From Lepidodermella squamata (lineage: Eukaryota > Gastrotricha): a stretch of DNA of 64,000 nt. The notes under the pieces were generated by a model, which saw nothing but the letters and a program-made list of their open reading frames with translations, was not told the DNA's origin and ran no database searches. The position numbers and the translations under genes are program-made. Numbering within the stretch: the stretch's first letter is position 1; every line of letters starts with the position of its first letter. The stretch spans positions 4,092,001-4,156,000 of the forward strand of contig JBLDXI010000032.1 of the NCBI GenBank assembly GCA_047495785.1, read 5' to 3'. Shown one piece after another: positions 25,377 through 37,013 of this stretch.

Positions 25377-26855
25377 TTAGCAATTGTCGAGTTTCTTCAT
25401 TGGAAAGGCGTTTGATTTCAATTTCCGCAGCAAATCTTCGCTGAATAAATCGGCGAAACCTGTGTCCTTGGTCGACAACGCCGCTCCACGTGGGGATTCT
25501 GCAAAGACGTTGAACCTGCCCTCCGAGTACGGATTCGTCTTCATTAAAACGCCGCCGTTGGTGATCTGAGAATTTCGGAAATAGTGGACATTTTCAACGC
25601 GTAAAATCACTCGAGATTCGTCGAACGGCGCATCGGCTCGCCAGGTCATTGAAGCGAGGCGCGAATAGGGTTCCTCGACATGGCACCCAGGTCCGGGTTT
25701 CAAACCATACGGCCAAGTTTTGAAAATCATACCACCACGACCGGTGTTGCCACGATAGTGGTAGTCCAGAAATTGAAGTAAAGTCTTTCGTTTAGCAGTC
25801 GCGTTGAGCTCGCGTTCGAAAAAATCTATCAACTGCCCGACCCAGATTTTAAGGTCAATACCCGGATTCGCTTTCACGTTTTGGTTCAAAAAGTCCTGCT
25901 TCTCAATCACAGTGCCGTTTTCGTCCAGAATCTCAGCTTTCGGTTGGTAATGAAAGAATTCATCCACCTTAAAGAATGCCAGCCAATCTGCCCGACCTTT
26001 CAACCGGTACAAGCAGTCAAGTTGAGCAGCGAGTTCGATTGAATTGGCCGGAATATCAATCGCGAATGGGATCAGCGTTAGAACTTCGGCGTAGATTTCA
26101 GCGATTTTATGAAAATTTTCCAGCGAATTTTGATTGACGTAGACGAAGAAGTGTTGAAAACCGATTGACGAGTGGTATTCAACCCACTCGGCGATGCGTT
26201 CGATAAACCGATCATCCGTTACAACAGTACTAGCGGCTAAATCAATTTTCTTTGCAAATTTCCTCGGCAGTTCATAATTGCAAGCCAATAAATTGAGGCC
26301 GATTTGATTGAAATCAGGCCTGACCAGCGAGGTCAAATTGAAGCGGCGGTGGCCATTGCCTGAATAATCGCCATCAAGTGGGCAAAATAGAACAAGTGAT
26401 GATTCGGAAGAGTCGGCGCCATTCGAGTTGGCAACTGGCCAACATTCGCTGTTACCGTTAATTCTGAATTCGGCTGATTTCTTGCTTGACCAATCCCCGT
26501 AATTCCAGTTCGAAATCTCTTTCGATTCAGTCAACATAACGACGAAGAGACTAGTTTTACCGTCTACAGTATCGAGGAAAAGGCTGACAGGGATAGGCAA
26601 TTTTGGATCGGCCAAGTATGGCTTCACGGCAATAAATTCTTCGTTGAAAGCGGCGCGGCACTCGCTGAATGATTTTGGCACCTCGTAATTCGTATTGATA
26701 GAGGCTGGTTTGGAAACAATTTCAACTGATTTGACCCCTGTTCGGTCCTTAGCGGCATTGAAGTAGACCAGTAAAACCGCGATGATTGCCATTATCACTG
26801 AAATCGAGTTCCATAACCCGCCGGCTTTTTCGGGTTTCTCCTTAAAAATCGGCAT
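25377..26855 (-). CDS. GT92-like protein with altered active-site motif
   Basis: 492 aa, one exon, ATG 26855; anchor at residues 17-33. The fold-level landmarks of GT92 are present (IAEWVEYHSSIGFQ, VYVNQNS, CLYRLKGRADWLAFF). However, the DVDEF motif reads KVDEF at 296-300, so the first acidic residue of the DXD-type site is lost. The C-terminal block EGRLVHYRxPY of its neighbours is replaced by EGRFNVFAESP, and VACT is AAST. A 45-residue insertion follows the DXD region. The frame is intact and conserved otherwise, so it looks like an expressed protein that may be inactive or changed in chemistry, rather than a pseudogene. Close relatives lie 83 and 124 bases away. Confidence 0.88.
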   Translation of the reverse strand: MPIFKEKPEKAGGLWNSISVIMAIIAVLLVYFNAAKDRTGVKSVEIVSKPASINTNYEVPKSFSECRAAFNEEFIAVKPYLADPKLPIPVSLFLDTVDGKTSLFVVMLTESKEISNWNYGDWSSKKSAEFRINGNSECWPVANSNGADSSESSLVLFCPLDGDYSGNGHRRFNLTSLVRPDFNQIGLNLLACNYELPRKFAKKIDLAASTVVTDDRFIERIAEWVEYHSSIGFQHFFVYVNQNSLENFHKIAEIYAEVLTLIPFAIDIPANSIELAAQLDCLYRLKGRADWLAFFKVDEFFHYQPKAEILDENGTVIEKQDFLNQNVKANPGIDLKIWVGQLIDFFERELNATAKRKTLLQFLDYHYRGNTGRGGMIFKTWPYGLKPGPGCHVEEPYSRLASMTWRADAPFDESRVILRVENVHYFRNSQITNGGVLMKTNPYSEGRFNVFAESPRGAALSTKDTGFADLFSEDLLRKLKSNAFPMKKLDNC

Positions 26856-26938
26856 TAAATTTCAAATTTACATAAATCTGGCCTATAAGTCAATGTAAAA
26901 TGAATTGATAATAAACATTTATTATTGCTGAGAGGTAA

Positions 26939-28276
26939 TCAACAGGATTCTTGATTAGTAATTTTATAGTCGAGTTTGCTGAGCCGAGATAACAAATCGT
27001 TTCCAAAATTATCGCCGAGACTCGAATCGAATACGAGGGATTTATTGGCGAAATCGTCTGCGAACTCTTCCACATAAGGCATTCGATAGTGAACAAGTCG
27101 AGCTTCGGTTGTAGCATCCACAAATTGCATTCGCCCGCCATTTGTAACGTCATGAATTGATATGTACAACACATTTTCGGGGCGGAAAATTGTCTTATGA
27201 CGACCAAAGCTATGCGGCTGCCTCGCCCGCCATTTCATCGACGTAACACGTGAATAAACATCACCGTTCTGTTTGCACTCGCTTTTGTCTTTGAAGCCAA
27301 AGAACCAGGTTTGAAACGTGACTCCTCCAAGCTTAGGCCACTTCAGCCGTTGTACGTCGAGAAAGTCAGGCAATTTATTCGGCGTGTCGCGGGAGAGAAT
27401 TTGAAAAAATTCGTCGACGTCGAAAAATGCCATCCATTTCGCTCGATTTTTGAGGCGGTACAAACAGTCCATTGCAGCGGCTTGTTGCGCATATTTACCG
27501 CGCAATATAACAGGCGCGTCGAGAAAAAACGGCGCAACGGTCAATATCTTCAACTTTTCGACGTAAATTCTTAGAAATTTCGCATATTTTTCCGACGATT
27601 GCTCATTGACGTAGATGATGAAATAATCAAAGCCTATAATTCGATGGTACTCGATCCATTCCGGAATACGATCGAAATGGTCATCGGCTACTAAGGTACA
27701 CGCCGCTAGTTTGATGGTAACCGGCAACTCAGTATTGCACGACAATAAATTTAGGCCGATTTCGTTAAAATGAGGCTGCTTTGGAGTTGTCAAATTGAAT
27801 CTTCGACCGATTGCCGGCTTTTCGACCTCGATTGGGCATTTGATGACTAAGCAGCCATATTCCCAATCTCCGCCGTGGTCGTTGAGTACGGCTAAGCATT
27901 TCGTCCCGCCGTTTAACCTCCAATTTTCCATGGCGTATTTCGTGTATAAAGGAAAATGCATAGCCTCACCGCCAGCCACGACATGAGTAATGAAAATTGC
28001 GTAAAGATTGCCGGATTCTGTGAAAAGACTAGCCGGAACTGGCACCATCGGCTCAACTTGCCATGGTTTAACTGCGTTGAATTCCTGATTGAAAGCAGCT
28101 CGGCATGACGCAAAATCAGCCGGTAAATCTGTGTTTGTATTCAAACTAGCTGGTTTTACATAAGTAACCACATCTTCGAAATTATTCCTGGTGACTTTTT
28201 TGATGGCCGCGAAAAAAATCACGATCGATGCTGCGGATAATAGACCTAGAACGACCCGCCGTTTCGACGTAATCAT
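26939..28276 (-). CDS. GT92 family glycosyltransferase
   Basis: 445 aa, one exon, ATG 28276; anchor at residues 7-25. LAACTLVADDHFDRIPEW starts near 190, IYVNEQS near 221, DVDEF at 286-290, then GGVTFQTWFFGF, HKTIFRPENVLYISIHD and ARLVHYRMPY. It is most like the two genes on either side at 25377 and 18459 (shared stem SCRAAFNQEFNAVKP). AATAAA just after its stop and an acceptor-like TTGACTTATAG before the next ATG, within 83 bases, suggest close processing of adjacent messages. Confidence 0.93.
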   Translation of the reverse strand: MITSKRRVVLGLLSAASIVIFFAAIKKVTRNNFEDVVTYVKPASLNTNTDLPADFASCRAAFNQEFNAVKPWQVEPMVPVPASLFTESGNLYAIFITHVVAGGEAMHFPLYTKYAMENWRLNGGTKCLAVLNDHGGDWEYGCLVIKCPIEVEKPAIGRRFNLTTPKQPHFNEIGLNLLSCNTELPVTIKLAACTLVADDHFDRIPEWIEYHRIIGFDYFIIYVNEQSSEKYAKFLRIYVEKLKILTVAPFFLDAPVILRGKYAQQAAAMDCLYRLKNRAKWMAFFDVDEFFQILSRDTPNKLPDFLDVQRLKWPKLGGVTFQTWFFGFKDKSECKQNGDVYSRVTSMKWRARQPHSFGRHKTIFRPENVLYISIHDVTNGGRMQFVDATTEARLVHYRMPYVEEFADDFANKSLVFDSSLGDNFGNDLLSRLSKLDYKITNQESC

Positions 28277-28890
28277 AGGGCAGCGATTCCGGAGAGAAAA
28301 ATTCTCACATTTTCTTTAACAGACAAGTTGTTGAGAATGAGAAAAGAGAAAATAAGGTACAAAGCACTAATACTTTCTCCAAACTTTTGTGTGTTTTAGC
28401 TTTGGTGCAAATTGCTCCTTCACTAAGCTCGTTCTATGTTAGCCATATGTTAGTGTGGTACAAAAGCGAGGCATTGGTGACAGCTAGGTATACAACAATA
28501 GCTAGTTCAATGGCAGGCAACACAAGAGTCGCAACATATTTGAAGCATTGCGACTTTACGGGCAATTAACAGGCGCATGTGAGACTATCTGAATGAATAG
28601 AAATGGACGTATCCATAGTCAGCAGCATGGGGTTCCTTGATGTACATCTTGAGATAATTATTCTGTAGTTTCTACCATCCATGTTGTGGATTAGAAAAAT
28701 TCGATAATTTTACTCTTAAATCAATAATAGCTCTCCGATTTCGTCGTAAAATGTCACCTATTTTTCTGGGACTTTGAATTAAAGACCTGGTTACACATTA
28801 TAAGGGGTTAACACCTTTAAAAAAAGAAAAGAAGGAAGCTATTTAGATAAAATCATTTATTAATTTATTAATTTAGATAATATTTCGATT
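28277..28890. other. Intergenic spacer
   Basis: Spacer upstream of the possible four-gene unit (28276 to 21919), so its promoter probably lies here. A 60-codon plus-strand frame (28387-28569) has no supporting feature. No repeat or RNA recognised. Confidence 0.35.
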
Positions 28891-30728
28891 CTAACAAGGC
28901 GTCTCCAGCTTGCCAATAGAATGTTTTTCAAGCAATTGCTCGGCGTTAAATGACGTATCGTATAGCCGAACCAAAGCCATGTCAAACAGAGCATCAGTCT
29001 CGTGATCGAGTTCTTTGTAGATTTCATAAGGCGGTCTGGTTTTCCGACCCAGCCAAATGCCACTTGGAACATCCTTCTTAGCACGAGTCGAAAGACTTTT
29101 GTGAAACGACGCTGTTAAAGTTTTACCCGGCGAAACTTTTTCAGCGCAATTTCCTAGATAAATAACAGAGTGGCTAGAGTCGCGGCCAACAATTGCAGCA
29201 TGATACCATTCGTTAGGTTGAAATCGCTTATTTAGCTGCACTTGACCTTTCGAATCGTTGGTTTGTTTGAGCTCAACATTCAGGTTCAACTTCCCATTCT
29301 GCGTTATCCTCAAATTAATGCTGAATCGAGATTGCACTTCAAAGGAAACAATTGTTGCTCGAGGTATCTGGAGCAACGTCTCTGGGAGGCGGAACCAGAA
29401 AGTCAACGCGTAGTTTTTCCAGCTCCATTCGGGCAGCAATGGCAGATAGATGTGGTCGTGACGAAAGGCAAAAAGCTTGGCATTTGCTATTGCATCCTGG
29501 TAAATGAGGTCAAAGCTGTTCAAAGGGCTCAAAATGCCGTGCATACGGTTCCCTGAAGTATCAGGAATCTTCGGTAAGATGGTTAGATTCAGGCTATGAA
29601 GGTCCCATTTGCCTATTAGTCCTTTCACTCGTTTACCAGCATCTTCTGGCCTGATTACTTCGCAATCTTTGCGCTTGTCTTCGGTCCACTTGCCGGCTCC
29701 TTCTTCATCAGCAACCAGGTCGCGAATTCGGCAGAAAAAACTCGAGTCAATTGTCCAAATTTTGTGAACAGTCCAGTTCCGAAGCATTAGCTGAGCAAAG
29801 GTCTCCCACAGATGCGTCGCGACATTGGACTCGTAGCCGTAGTTCCTGTGATAATAGGCGAATAAATCGCCGTAGTGATAGCTCCAATAAGGCCAGGCAA
29901 CAGCGGTTCGATTGAGTAGGAAGACTTCATTAGGATACTTGGCTGCCAATCGGCCTGGTATCAAACAGCTGTGAAGATGCCAGTTGTTCTTGTTGAAAGT
30001 CTTGTATTCATTCCACCATCGATGTAAAAATTTAGATGTGTTTTTCGCCATCGTAAAAGCATTGACTACAACAGGTATATCATCCGCTGAAATGCATTCA
30101 ATTGCAATTAAATGGTCAGTCTAATCCACTTCATTGTAAACTTACGTCGTTCTATGGGTATGACAAAGTCGTATTTCAGTAGATTAGTTAATGGACGAAG
30201 AACTATCATGTCCAGGTCGAGGAAAATACCGCCTTCTCTCACCATAGTTTGCATCTGTAGTACATCTTTGCGATGAGCGAAATGGACGACATCATTGCCG
30301 AAAACTGTCTTAGGCAATTCAGCCAACTTGTCCAATTTATCGATATATTTCAGCGCCTTTTCGAACCAAATACCCACTGGCTTGTAGTAGTAATGAAACA
30401 CCACGGCATCGGGTTTCGCGATGGTCTTCGCTGCCTTCACAGCCAGGTACTGGTAAAACTTGAATTCCATCGGCTTCGTGGCTCCCTCGTCGCTCAAGCC
30501 AGTCGCAAAATGAATGACGTAAGGAATCTGCGTTTCTTCTTTCTTCTCTCCAAAAGACAGCGACTGTGACGAATCGTTGGATTTTAAGATATCCAGAAAT
30601 GCCGGTGAAAATCCGGTCCGCTGGAGAGGCAGAAAGACCCTATCATGGTTAGCTATACCGAAGATAATTATCGCGATAGTGGCCATTCCAAGATATAGAC
30701 GCCATTTTTCGATTATCCGCCCTCTCAT
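28891..30728 (-). CDS. Gly_transf_sug (DXD) transferase fused to LamG-like domain
   Basis: Exons 30146-30728 and 28891-30086 (59-base phase-1 intron) give 592 aa. Anchor at residues 11-26. YVIHFATGLSDEGATKP starts near 70 and GGIFLDLDMIVLRP carries the DLD at 171-173. After the intron come NAFTMAKNTSKFLHRWW and THLWET, the linker IDSSFFCRIRDLVADE with RKDC, and the LamG-like domain (GKWDLHSLN to GIWLGRKTR and DALFDMALVRLYD). It is a close duplicate of the gene at 38103: the transferase core differs by only a few residues between them. Confidence 0.92.
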
Positions 30729-31142
30729 CCTTGCCTAAGCCCTAAAGTTAAAGCAAATTTGAAGCAGATACACTTTAGAAAGCAGCGAGCTGAAGGTAGT
30801 ATGAAAATTCCAGAGTCCCGAGCGTGAGAAAAATCAGAGCAGGGATCGGGAATTTTTTTCGAGATAATGCTGACATGTCTTGAGTCCGAGCGTTTCCAGT
30901 GTTCATTGGCTCAGGTATTAGTATATCAACAGAATTATTCTGATAGAAACGTTTCTTTTATCCTCTGGAAATCGCGTGAATCGGATGGGCACACGTTTCG
31001 ACTGCCATTCATAAAAATATCAATCGCAATGTCATTATTTTCAAGTCCGAAACTGATTCGAGTGTAACATCAGGACGTTTTATTTTACTTTTGAAAGATA
31101 AATATCTTTGGGTGCAAACCAAAATTATTTGTTAAATTGCGA
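30729..31142. other. Intergenic spacer
   Basis: Spacer between two array genes. A 66-codon plus-strand frame is present without support. No repeat or RNA recognised. Confidence 0.35.
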
Positions 31143-33177
31143 CTAGCATAGAGTTTTCTTATCAGCAGCGACGTATTCCTGCATTTTTTGCGGACTCAAA
31201 GCTGAGTCGTACAGCCGAACAACAGCCATGTCACACAATGCGTCAGTCTCATAACTTATCGTTTTGCAATCGAGTGTTTGACATCTCGCCCTTCGCCCGA
31301 GCCAGATACCGGCCATTGAACAGTTTTGCTGCCCTTCGATGCTTGCAACGTCGATACTCACGACTTCAATGTTATCCAGAGATGGCTGCGAACTACAGCT
31401 TGCTAATTTGACGAGGGAGTATTTATCACTGTCGCCGATCACAGCCACGCTATACCACCGGTTCACGTCAAGAGGCTCCTTCAGTGCAACTTCCGCTAGT
31501 GATGAGTTAATCACCAAGTTAGCAATAGGGATGTTCTCAACTGATAGCTTCAGCGTTCTCCCATCAGTCGTCAGTAAATTTATGTTGAAATTCACGTCAA
31601 ACTCTGGAAGTTCAATTGAGGCGAAATAGGCGCGACTTGATTGGTCAGCAGCTTCATCAGCAGGTAGCCGAAGCCAAAATATAAGGGTGAAGTTCCGAAC
31701 CGACGTTTCGGGCAGCATAGGCAGGTAGATGTGGTCATAACGGAAAGCGAAAAACTTCGGGTCGGCAACAGCGTCTGGGTTGACGAGGTCGTAGCCGTTC
31801 AATGGACTCAAAATGCCATGCATCCTGTTGCCAGATGTGTCCGGTAGTTTCGGTAGGATAGTTGTGTCCAGGTTTTGTAGGTCCCACTTTCCGATCAGGC
31901 CCTTCACTCGCTTGTCGGAATCTTCCGGCCTGATAACTACGCAATCTTTGCGCTTCTCTTCTGTCCACTCACCTGCATCCTCTTCATCGGCTACGAGGTC
32001 CCGAAGTCTACAGAACAAGCTCGAGTCGATAGTCCAAATTTTATGAGCAGTCCAATGTTGGACCAGCGAAAACGTGTTACTCTCCCACAGGTGTGTAGCC
32101 AAGTTGGACTGGTAGCTGTAAGTTCGATGGTAATGCGCTATTTTGTCGCCTCGATAGTCCCAATAAGGCCATGCAACCTGAGTTCTGTTGAGGATATGTA
32201 TCTCATTTGGATATTGACTTGCTAACTCCCCAGAGATAACGCAGCAGTGACGATTCCAAACGCTATTATCGAAAGACTTGTAATTGTCCCACCATCGATG
32301 TAGAAAGGTCGAATCATTTTTCGCGATTGTGAAAGCATTCACCAAGACAGGACTGCGTGGCGGCTCTGTTGTACTGTTTCCCTCTGAAACAAAAGCGACG
32401 CGACTTAGCAATGGAAGTTGATAAAATCGATGCAGTATGGTGCTTCAATTTGTAATCTAAGGCATCAAAGAAACTGACCAACTTACCAAGCTCTAGTGGA
32501 AGTATCATGTCATAATCGAGCAAAACATCCAACGGCTTGAGAACTATGACGTCCAGATCAAGAAATATGCCGCCCTCGTTCAACAACGTTTGCATCAAGA
32601 AAACGTCTTTGCGATGGGCGAAGTGATAAATGTATGTTCCATACACGTAATCAGGCATTTCTACCAACTGATCGAGCTTGTCAATGTATTTCAGTGCTTT
32701 CTCGAACCAGATTCCGACAGGCCGGTAGAAGTAGTGGAAAACAACCGCATCAGGTTTTGCGATTATTTTAGCCGCCTTCACTGCCAAATACTGATAGTAC
32801 ATGAATTGTAGTGGTTTCGTGCCGCCATCCTCGCTGAACCCAGTTGCGAAGTGTATGACGTAAGGGATGTTGTACGTCTTTCTCGCGGCTGCTGTTGTAG
32901 TCGTTTCTCTTATTATTTGAGTATTTTTTGTTCTGAAATTCGGAAGAAGTTCAATCAGCCTCGTAGTTGTATAAGTCTTAATTTCCACTGCTGGGTCGCT
33001 CGTGTTCTCATGAAATTGAGTATTTGAGGTGAGAAATTTGGGGAGTCTCGGAACCATGTTAGCTCTATCGCGAAGGTTCGCTAAAATGTATAGGTAGATA
33101 CCGGCAAACAGCAGCACAAGAACTATCATGTAGTGTGCATTGCGCTGAAGAGATATTCCGAATTTAGCGACTACCAT
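31143..33177 (-). CDS. Gly_transf_sug (DXD) transferase fused to LamG-like domain, long stem
   Basis: Exons 32487-33177 and 31143-32383 give 643 aa; the phase-1 intron is 103 bases, longer than usual here. Anchor at residues 17-33, then a long Thr-rich stem (TTTRLIELLP, TTTTAAARKT) that could be O-glycosylated. YVIHFATGFSEDGG starts near 106, and DLD is at 207-209. The second exon begins with an extra EGNSTTEPPRSP insert before VLVNAFTIAKNDSTF. Linker IDSSLFCRLRDLVADEED, then the LamG-like domain with two added cysteines (RARCQTLDC). Most similar to the gene at 35045. Confidence 0.91.
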
Positions 33178-33300
33178 TCAGATTTACAACGTCGATTAAA
33201 CGTCCTATAAAAAACATAGAATACTTTTTCTCATGCAAATGTACTCAATTAAGGATCATCATCACAAATGGCATGCGTAATTTCCATTTCTACCTCCGAT

Positions 33301-34031
33301 TTAAAGGCTCGTATAAACGGGCAAACATTTTGTCAAACATTGACTTCAAACATGGATGTTTGATAAAAATGTTTGAAATGCATTTAGACGAACAAACTTG
33401 TTTGTCAAACATTGGAAAAGGTGAAAGGTCACTTCTTGAGGCTTCAAACATTTGTTTGTCAAACTTTCATTTACACGCTCAAACAATGTTTGCAAGAAAG
33501 CTAGCAAAATGTATGCAAATCATCAAGAAAATGGCATAATTTATGCAAATTAATAAGCTAATTTATGCAAATTAGGAGAAAAATTACCGGGTAGAATGCT
33601 TTTACATTTTCGACCGCTTTGATTTGATTTTTTTCCTTGCAACATGACCCGAGCGATTTAAGAATCAGTGTGATCAGATGCTATCCATTTTATTAAGAAG
33701 CGCATGAAAAGTTGCGCAGATGTCGTCCCGGCTGGCAACTCCGCAGCCGCCACAGCGCCAAATGTTAGCATGTTTGTCAAACAAAATCGCCTCGCCGAGT
33801 GATTTTGTTTGAAGGCGTTTTCAACACGCCTCTCAAACATTTTCTTTCAAACACGTGCATTTAGACGGGCAAACATGTTTGAAAGCCGTGTTGGTCCCAA
33901 CAATGTTTGAAGCAAAAGTTTGAACGTGTAAATGCAATGTTTGATCAAACAATGTTTGAAGCCGTTGTTTGGCAAACAATGTTTGAGCTCCATGTTTGGC
34001 AAACATGTTTGCCCGTTTATACGAGCCTTAA
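33301..34031. mobile_element. MITE-like inverted-repeat element with TTAA ends
   Basis: Both ends carry the same sequence in inverted orientation: GGCTCGTATAAACGGGC followed by AAACAT runs at 33306, and its reverse complement ending at 34027. TTAA flanks both ends (33301-33304 and 34028-34031), like a piggyBac-type target duplication; the left end has one extra A. The interior (about 720 bases) holds more than twenty CAAACA/TGTTTG motifs, often as palindromes such as CAAACATGTTTG. It also has a direct repeat of GCATTTAGACGNRCAAAC (about 33379 and 33858) and three ATGCAAAT octamers at 33513, 33543 and 33565. There is no transposase, so it would be non-autonomous. Confidence 0.75.
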
Positions 34032-35044
34032 GGGGATGGAGTTTGGAGTTGAGGAAAGGCGATCATACAAATTCCAGGCAATCTAGCTTTGAACAATTGA
34101 AAAAATGAAACCAAGTGAAATTGACGAGGACTGATATTCCTAGGAGCTGGAATGTTTGGCGACTCAGAGAAACAGCAGCCTTAATAGCTGTGATACCTTC
34201 ATTAAAATACCGTAAAGCCAAACCAAGGGCATGTTGGAAAAGGCATCCGTCTCGTTGTCTTCATCGTTTTCCGAGCCAATAAAATATCACTTTTACTACT
34301 TTGTGGTGCCCATATGGAGATAGACCCTTGTGAGCAGGCGATCTATAGTGAATTATGTCTATATGGTTATACCTACCTATGAACTACTTTTGATACACAA
34401 CAACCACAAAGCACGATGACACGTTACTCGAGAAAAGGCTTGTGAAGTATCGTAGGTGGCGCTCCTGGACAATTGTTCTGCCTTGCACTGTCCACTGGCT
34501 TCAATACTAGCCAACGAGCCTTAAATACGTACGGAGCAGAATATACTTTTTCACGCTCGAAAAACATACGTGTGTGAAATTTGGAAATGTGTCCTTTCAC
34601 ATAGGAGTGGTCGTGCTAGTTTTGTATCGTCATCCGGTTTTTATAAGCGGCGATTTATTTGACCTGAATATTCTTCATATAGCCGTTATAAAAACTGAAA
34701 GCTGGAGCAGTCGCAAAACGCTATATCCATCTCTTTCATGATGCTGAAGAGCCCGCATTTCTACTTCTGAATATTCTTGTTGAGGTTTACTGGATTCCCA
34801 TATAGGTTAAACGATATATTTATTACTTCGAATATTTTGTAAAAGAAAGCGAAAAACAAAAAATTACTCATCGCTATCATCCTATTACTATAGCCGATTT
34901 CCCACGACATGGCTCCTGACTGAGCTCACAATGAATCTCCATTTAGCATCCGTTGAACAAATTCACCGGCGACATGTTAATGCATAAAAACATTGATTTG
35001 AACAGAAAAAATATTTTGCACAATCTTGAGACTTGCCGCTGTGA
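34032..35044. other. Intergenic spacer
   Basis: About 1 kb to the right of the inverted-repeat element. I find no convincing gene, tRNA or repeat on either strand. It includes the 3' flank of the transferase-LamG gene at 35045. Confidence 0.35.
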
Positions 35045-37013
35045 CTAGCACAGAGCTTTGCTATCGGCAGTGGTGTATTCCAACAATTTTTCAAGGTTCA
35101 GGGCCGTATCATACATCCGAACAAAAGCGACGTCGCATAGCGCATCAGTCGTATGACTAAGCCACCTGCACGATGTCGTTTGGCATCTAGCTTTTTGACC
35201 GAGCCAAACTCCAGCAATCGAGCATTTCCTTTGCACGTTCAAGTTAGCAATGTCGATATTCACTACGTCGAAGTTGTCCACAGACAGCTGCGAACCACAT
35301 CCCGCTAGTTTGACAAGGGAGTACTTGTCAGTGTCGCCGATCACAGCCACATTATACCACGTATTCAAGTCAAGCGACATATTAGAGGCAACCTCGGCGA
35401 ACGCCTTCTGATTGTCGGTTCTTTCAATAGACAGCTTCAAAGTATTTCCACCAGCCATCAGCACATTTATGTTGAAATTTATGTCGAACACTGGTAGCTC
35501 AAATGAGGCGATATAGGCACGATCTGTTTGACCTGTTGTGTCCGCAAACAACCGCAGCCAAAATGAAAAAGTAAAATGCCGAATCGAAGTTTCGGGCAAC
35601 ATTGGCAGGTAGATGTGGTCATGGCGAAAAGCGAAAAACTTCGGGTTTGCAACAGCGGCTGGGTTGATAAGGTCGTAGCCGTTCAATGGACTCAAAATGC
35701 CATGCATCCTATTGCCAGATGTGTCGGGTAGCTTAGGTAGAATGGACATGTCCAAGTTTTGAAGGTCCCATTTTCCGATCAAACCTTTCACTCGCTTATC
35801 CGAATCTTCCGGCCTGATTACCTCGCAATCTTTACGCTTCTCTTCTGTCCACTCACCAGCACCCTCTTCCTCGGCGACGAGGTCACGAAGTCGACAGAAC
35901 AAGCTCGAATCGATGGTCCAAATTTTATGAGCGGTCCAATTTTGGAGAAGTGGGTGAGTCAGAGTCTCCCACAAATGCGTAGCCAAGTTAGATTCATAGC
36001 CGTATGTCCGATCGTAATGCGCTATTTTGTCACCTTGATAATCCCAATAAGGCCATGCAACCTGCGTTCTGTTGAGAATAAGTATCTCATCAGGATATTG
36101 GCTTGCTAATTGCCCAGAAATTTGGCAGCAGTGATAATTCCATTCGTCATTAGTGAAAGACCGATATTTATCCCACCATCGGTGCAAAAATGTCGAATTG
36201 TCTTTCGCGACAGTGAAGGCATTGACCAGCACAGGGTTATTCCCAGCTGAAACACAACCATAATTTCTCTATATAGCGAAATTGTTTGGAAATATAGCTT
36301 AATAAAGTCAAGTTGGACTTAATATCTGAAGCACTCTGAATTATGTGAACAAGTAAGGTAAGAATTTGTAAATCTGATGGTGGGTTAGCTCTATATGACT
36401 TCAAACGAAGTGGCTTACGTAGCTCGAGCGGAAGAATCATGTTGTAGTCTAGAATGACATCTAGCGGCTTGAGAACTATGACGTCCAGGTCAAGAAAAAT
36501 GCCGCCTTCGTTCATCAGCGTTTGCATCAAAAACACGTCCTTGCGATGAGCAAAATGGCTTATATTTTTGCCGAACACTTGATATGGCATTTCCTCGAGG
36601 TGATCGACCCTGTCGATGTATATCAGTGCTCTCTCGAACCATATCCCGGCCGGCCGGTAATAGTAGTGGAAAACAACCGCATCAGGTTTTGCGATAAGTT
36701 TGGCCGCCTTCACAGCCAGATATTGATAATACATAAACTGAAGCGGTTTGTTTTTGCCGTCATCGCTGAACCCAGTTGCGAAGTGTATGACGTACGGAAT
36801 GTTGTACGTCTTTCTTGGTACTGGTGTAGTACTCGTTGCGACAAGAATTTGAGCATTTGAGCTGAAGTTCGAAAGAAATTCCATCAGCTTCGGATACATC
36901 CGATTATCAAAACCCGTATTCGCCTCATGATAGAAGCAAATGCCGAAGAACAACAGCGCGAGAAATACCGTGAAGTGAAAATATCGTCGGAGGTTGTAGC
37001 GAGCGATTCCCAT
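35045..37013 (-). CDS. Gly_transf_sug (DXD) transferase fused to LamG-like domain
   Basis: Exons 36419-37013 and 35045-36246 give 598 aa. The shared phase-1 intron is 172 bases, the longest intron found in the window. Anchor at residues 11-28. YVIHFATGFSDDG starts near 74 and GGIFLDLDVIVLKP has the DLD at 175-177. Then VNAFTVAKDNSTFLHRWW, THLWET, the linker IDSSLFCRLRDLVAEE with RKDC, and the LamG-like domain with GNRMHG, HIYLPMLPE and GVWLGQKARC. Closest relative is the gene at 31143, from which it is separated by the inverted-repeat element. Confidence 0.92.

Noticed and set aside
28387-28569. 60-codon plus-strand ATG frame in an array spacer
   Set aside because: Too short, no homology and no regulatory context.
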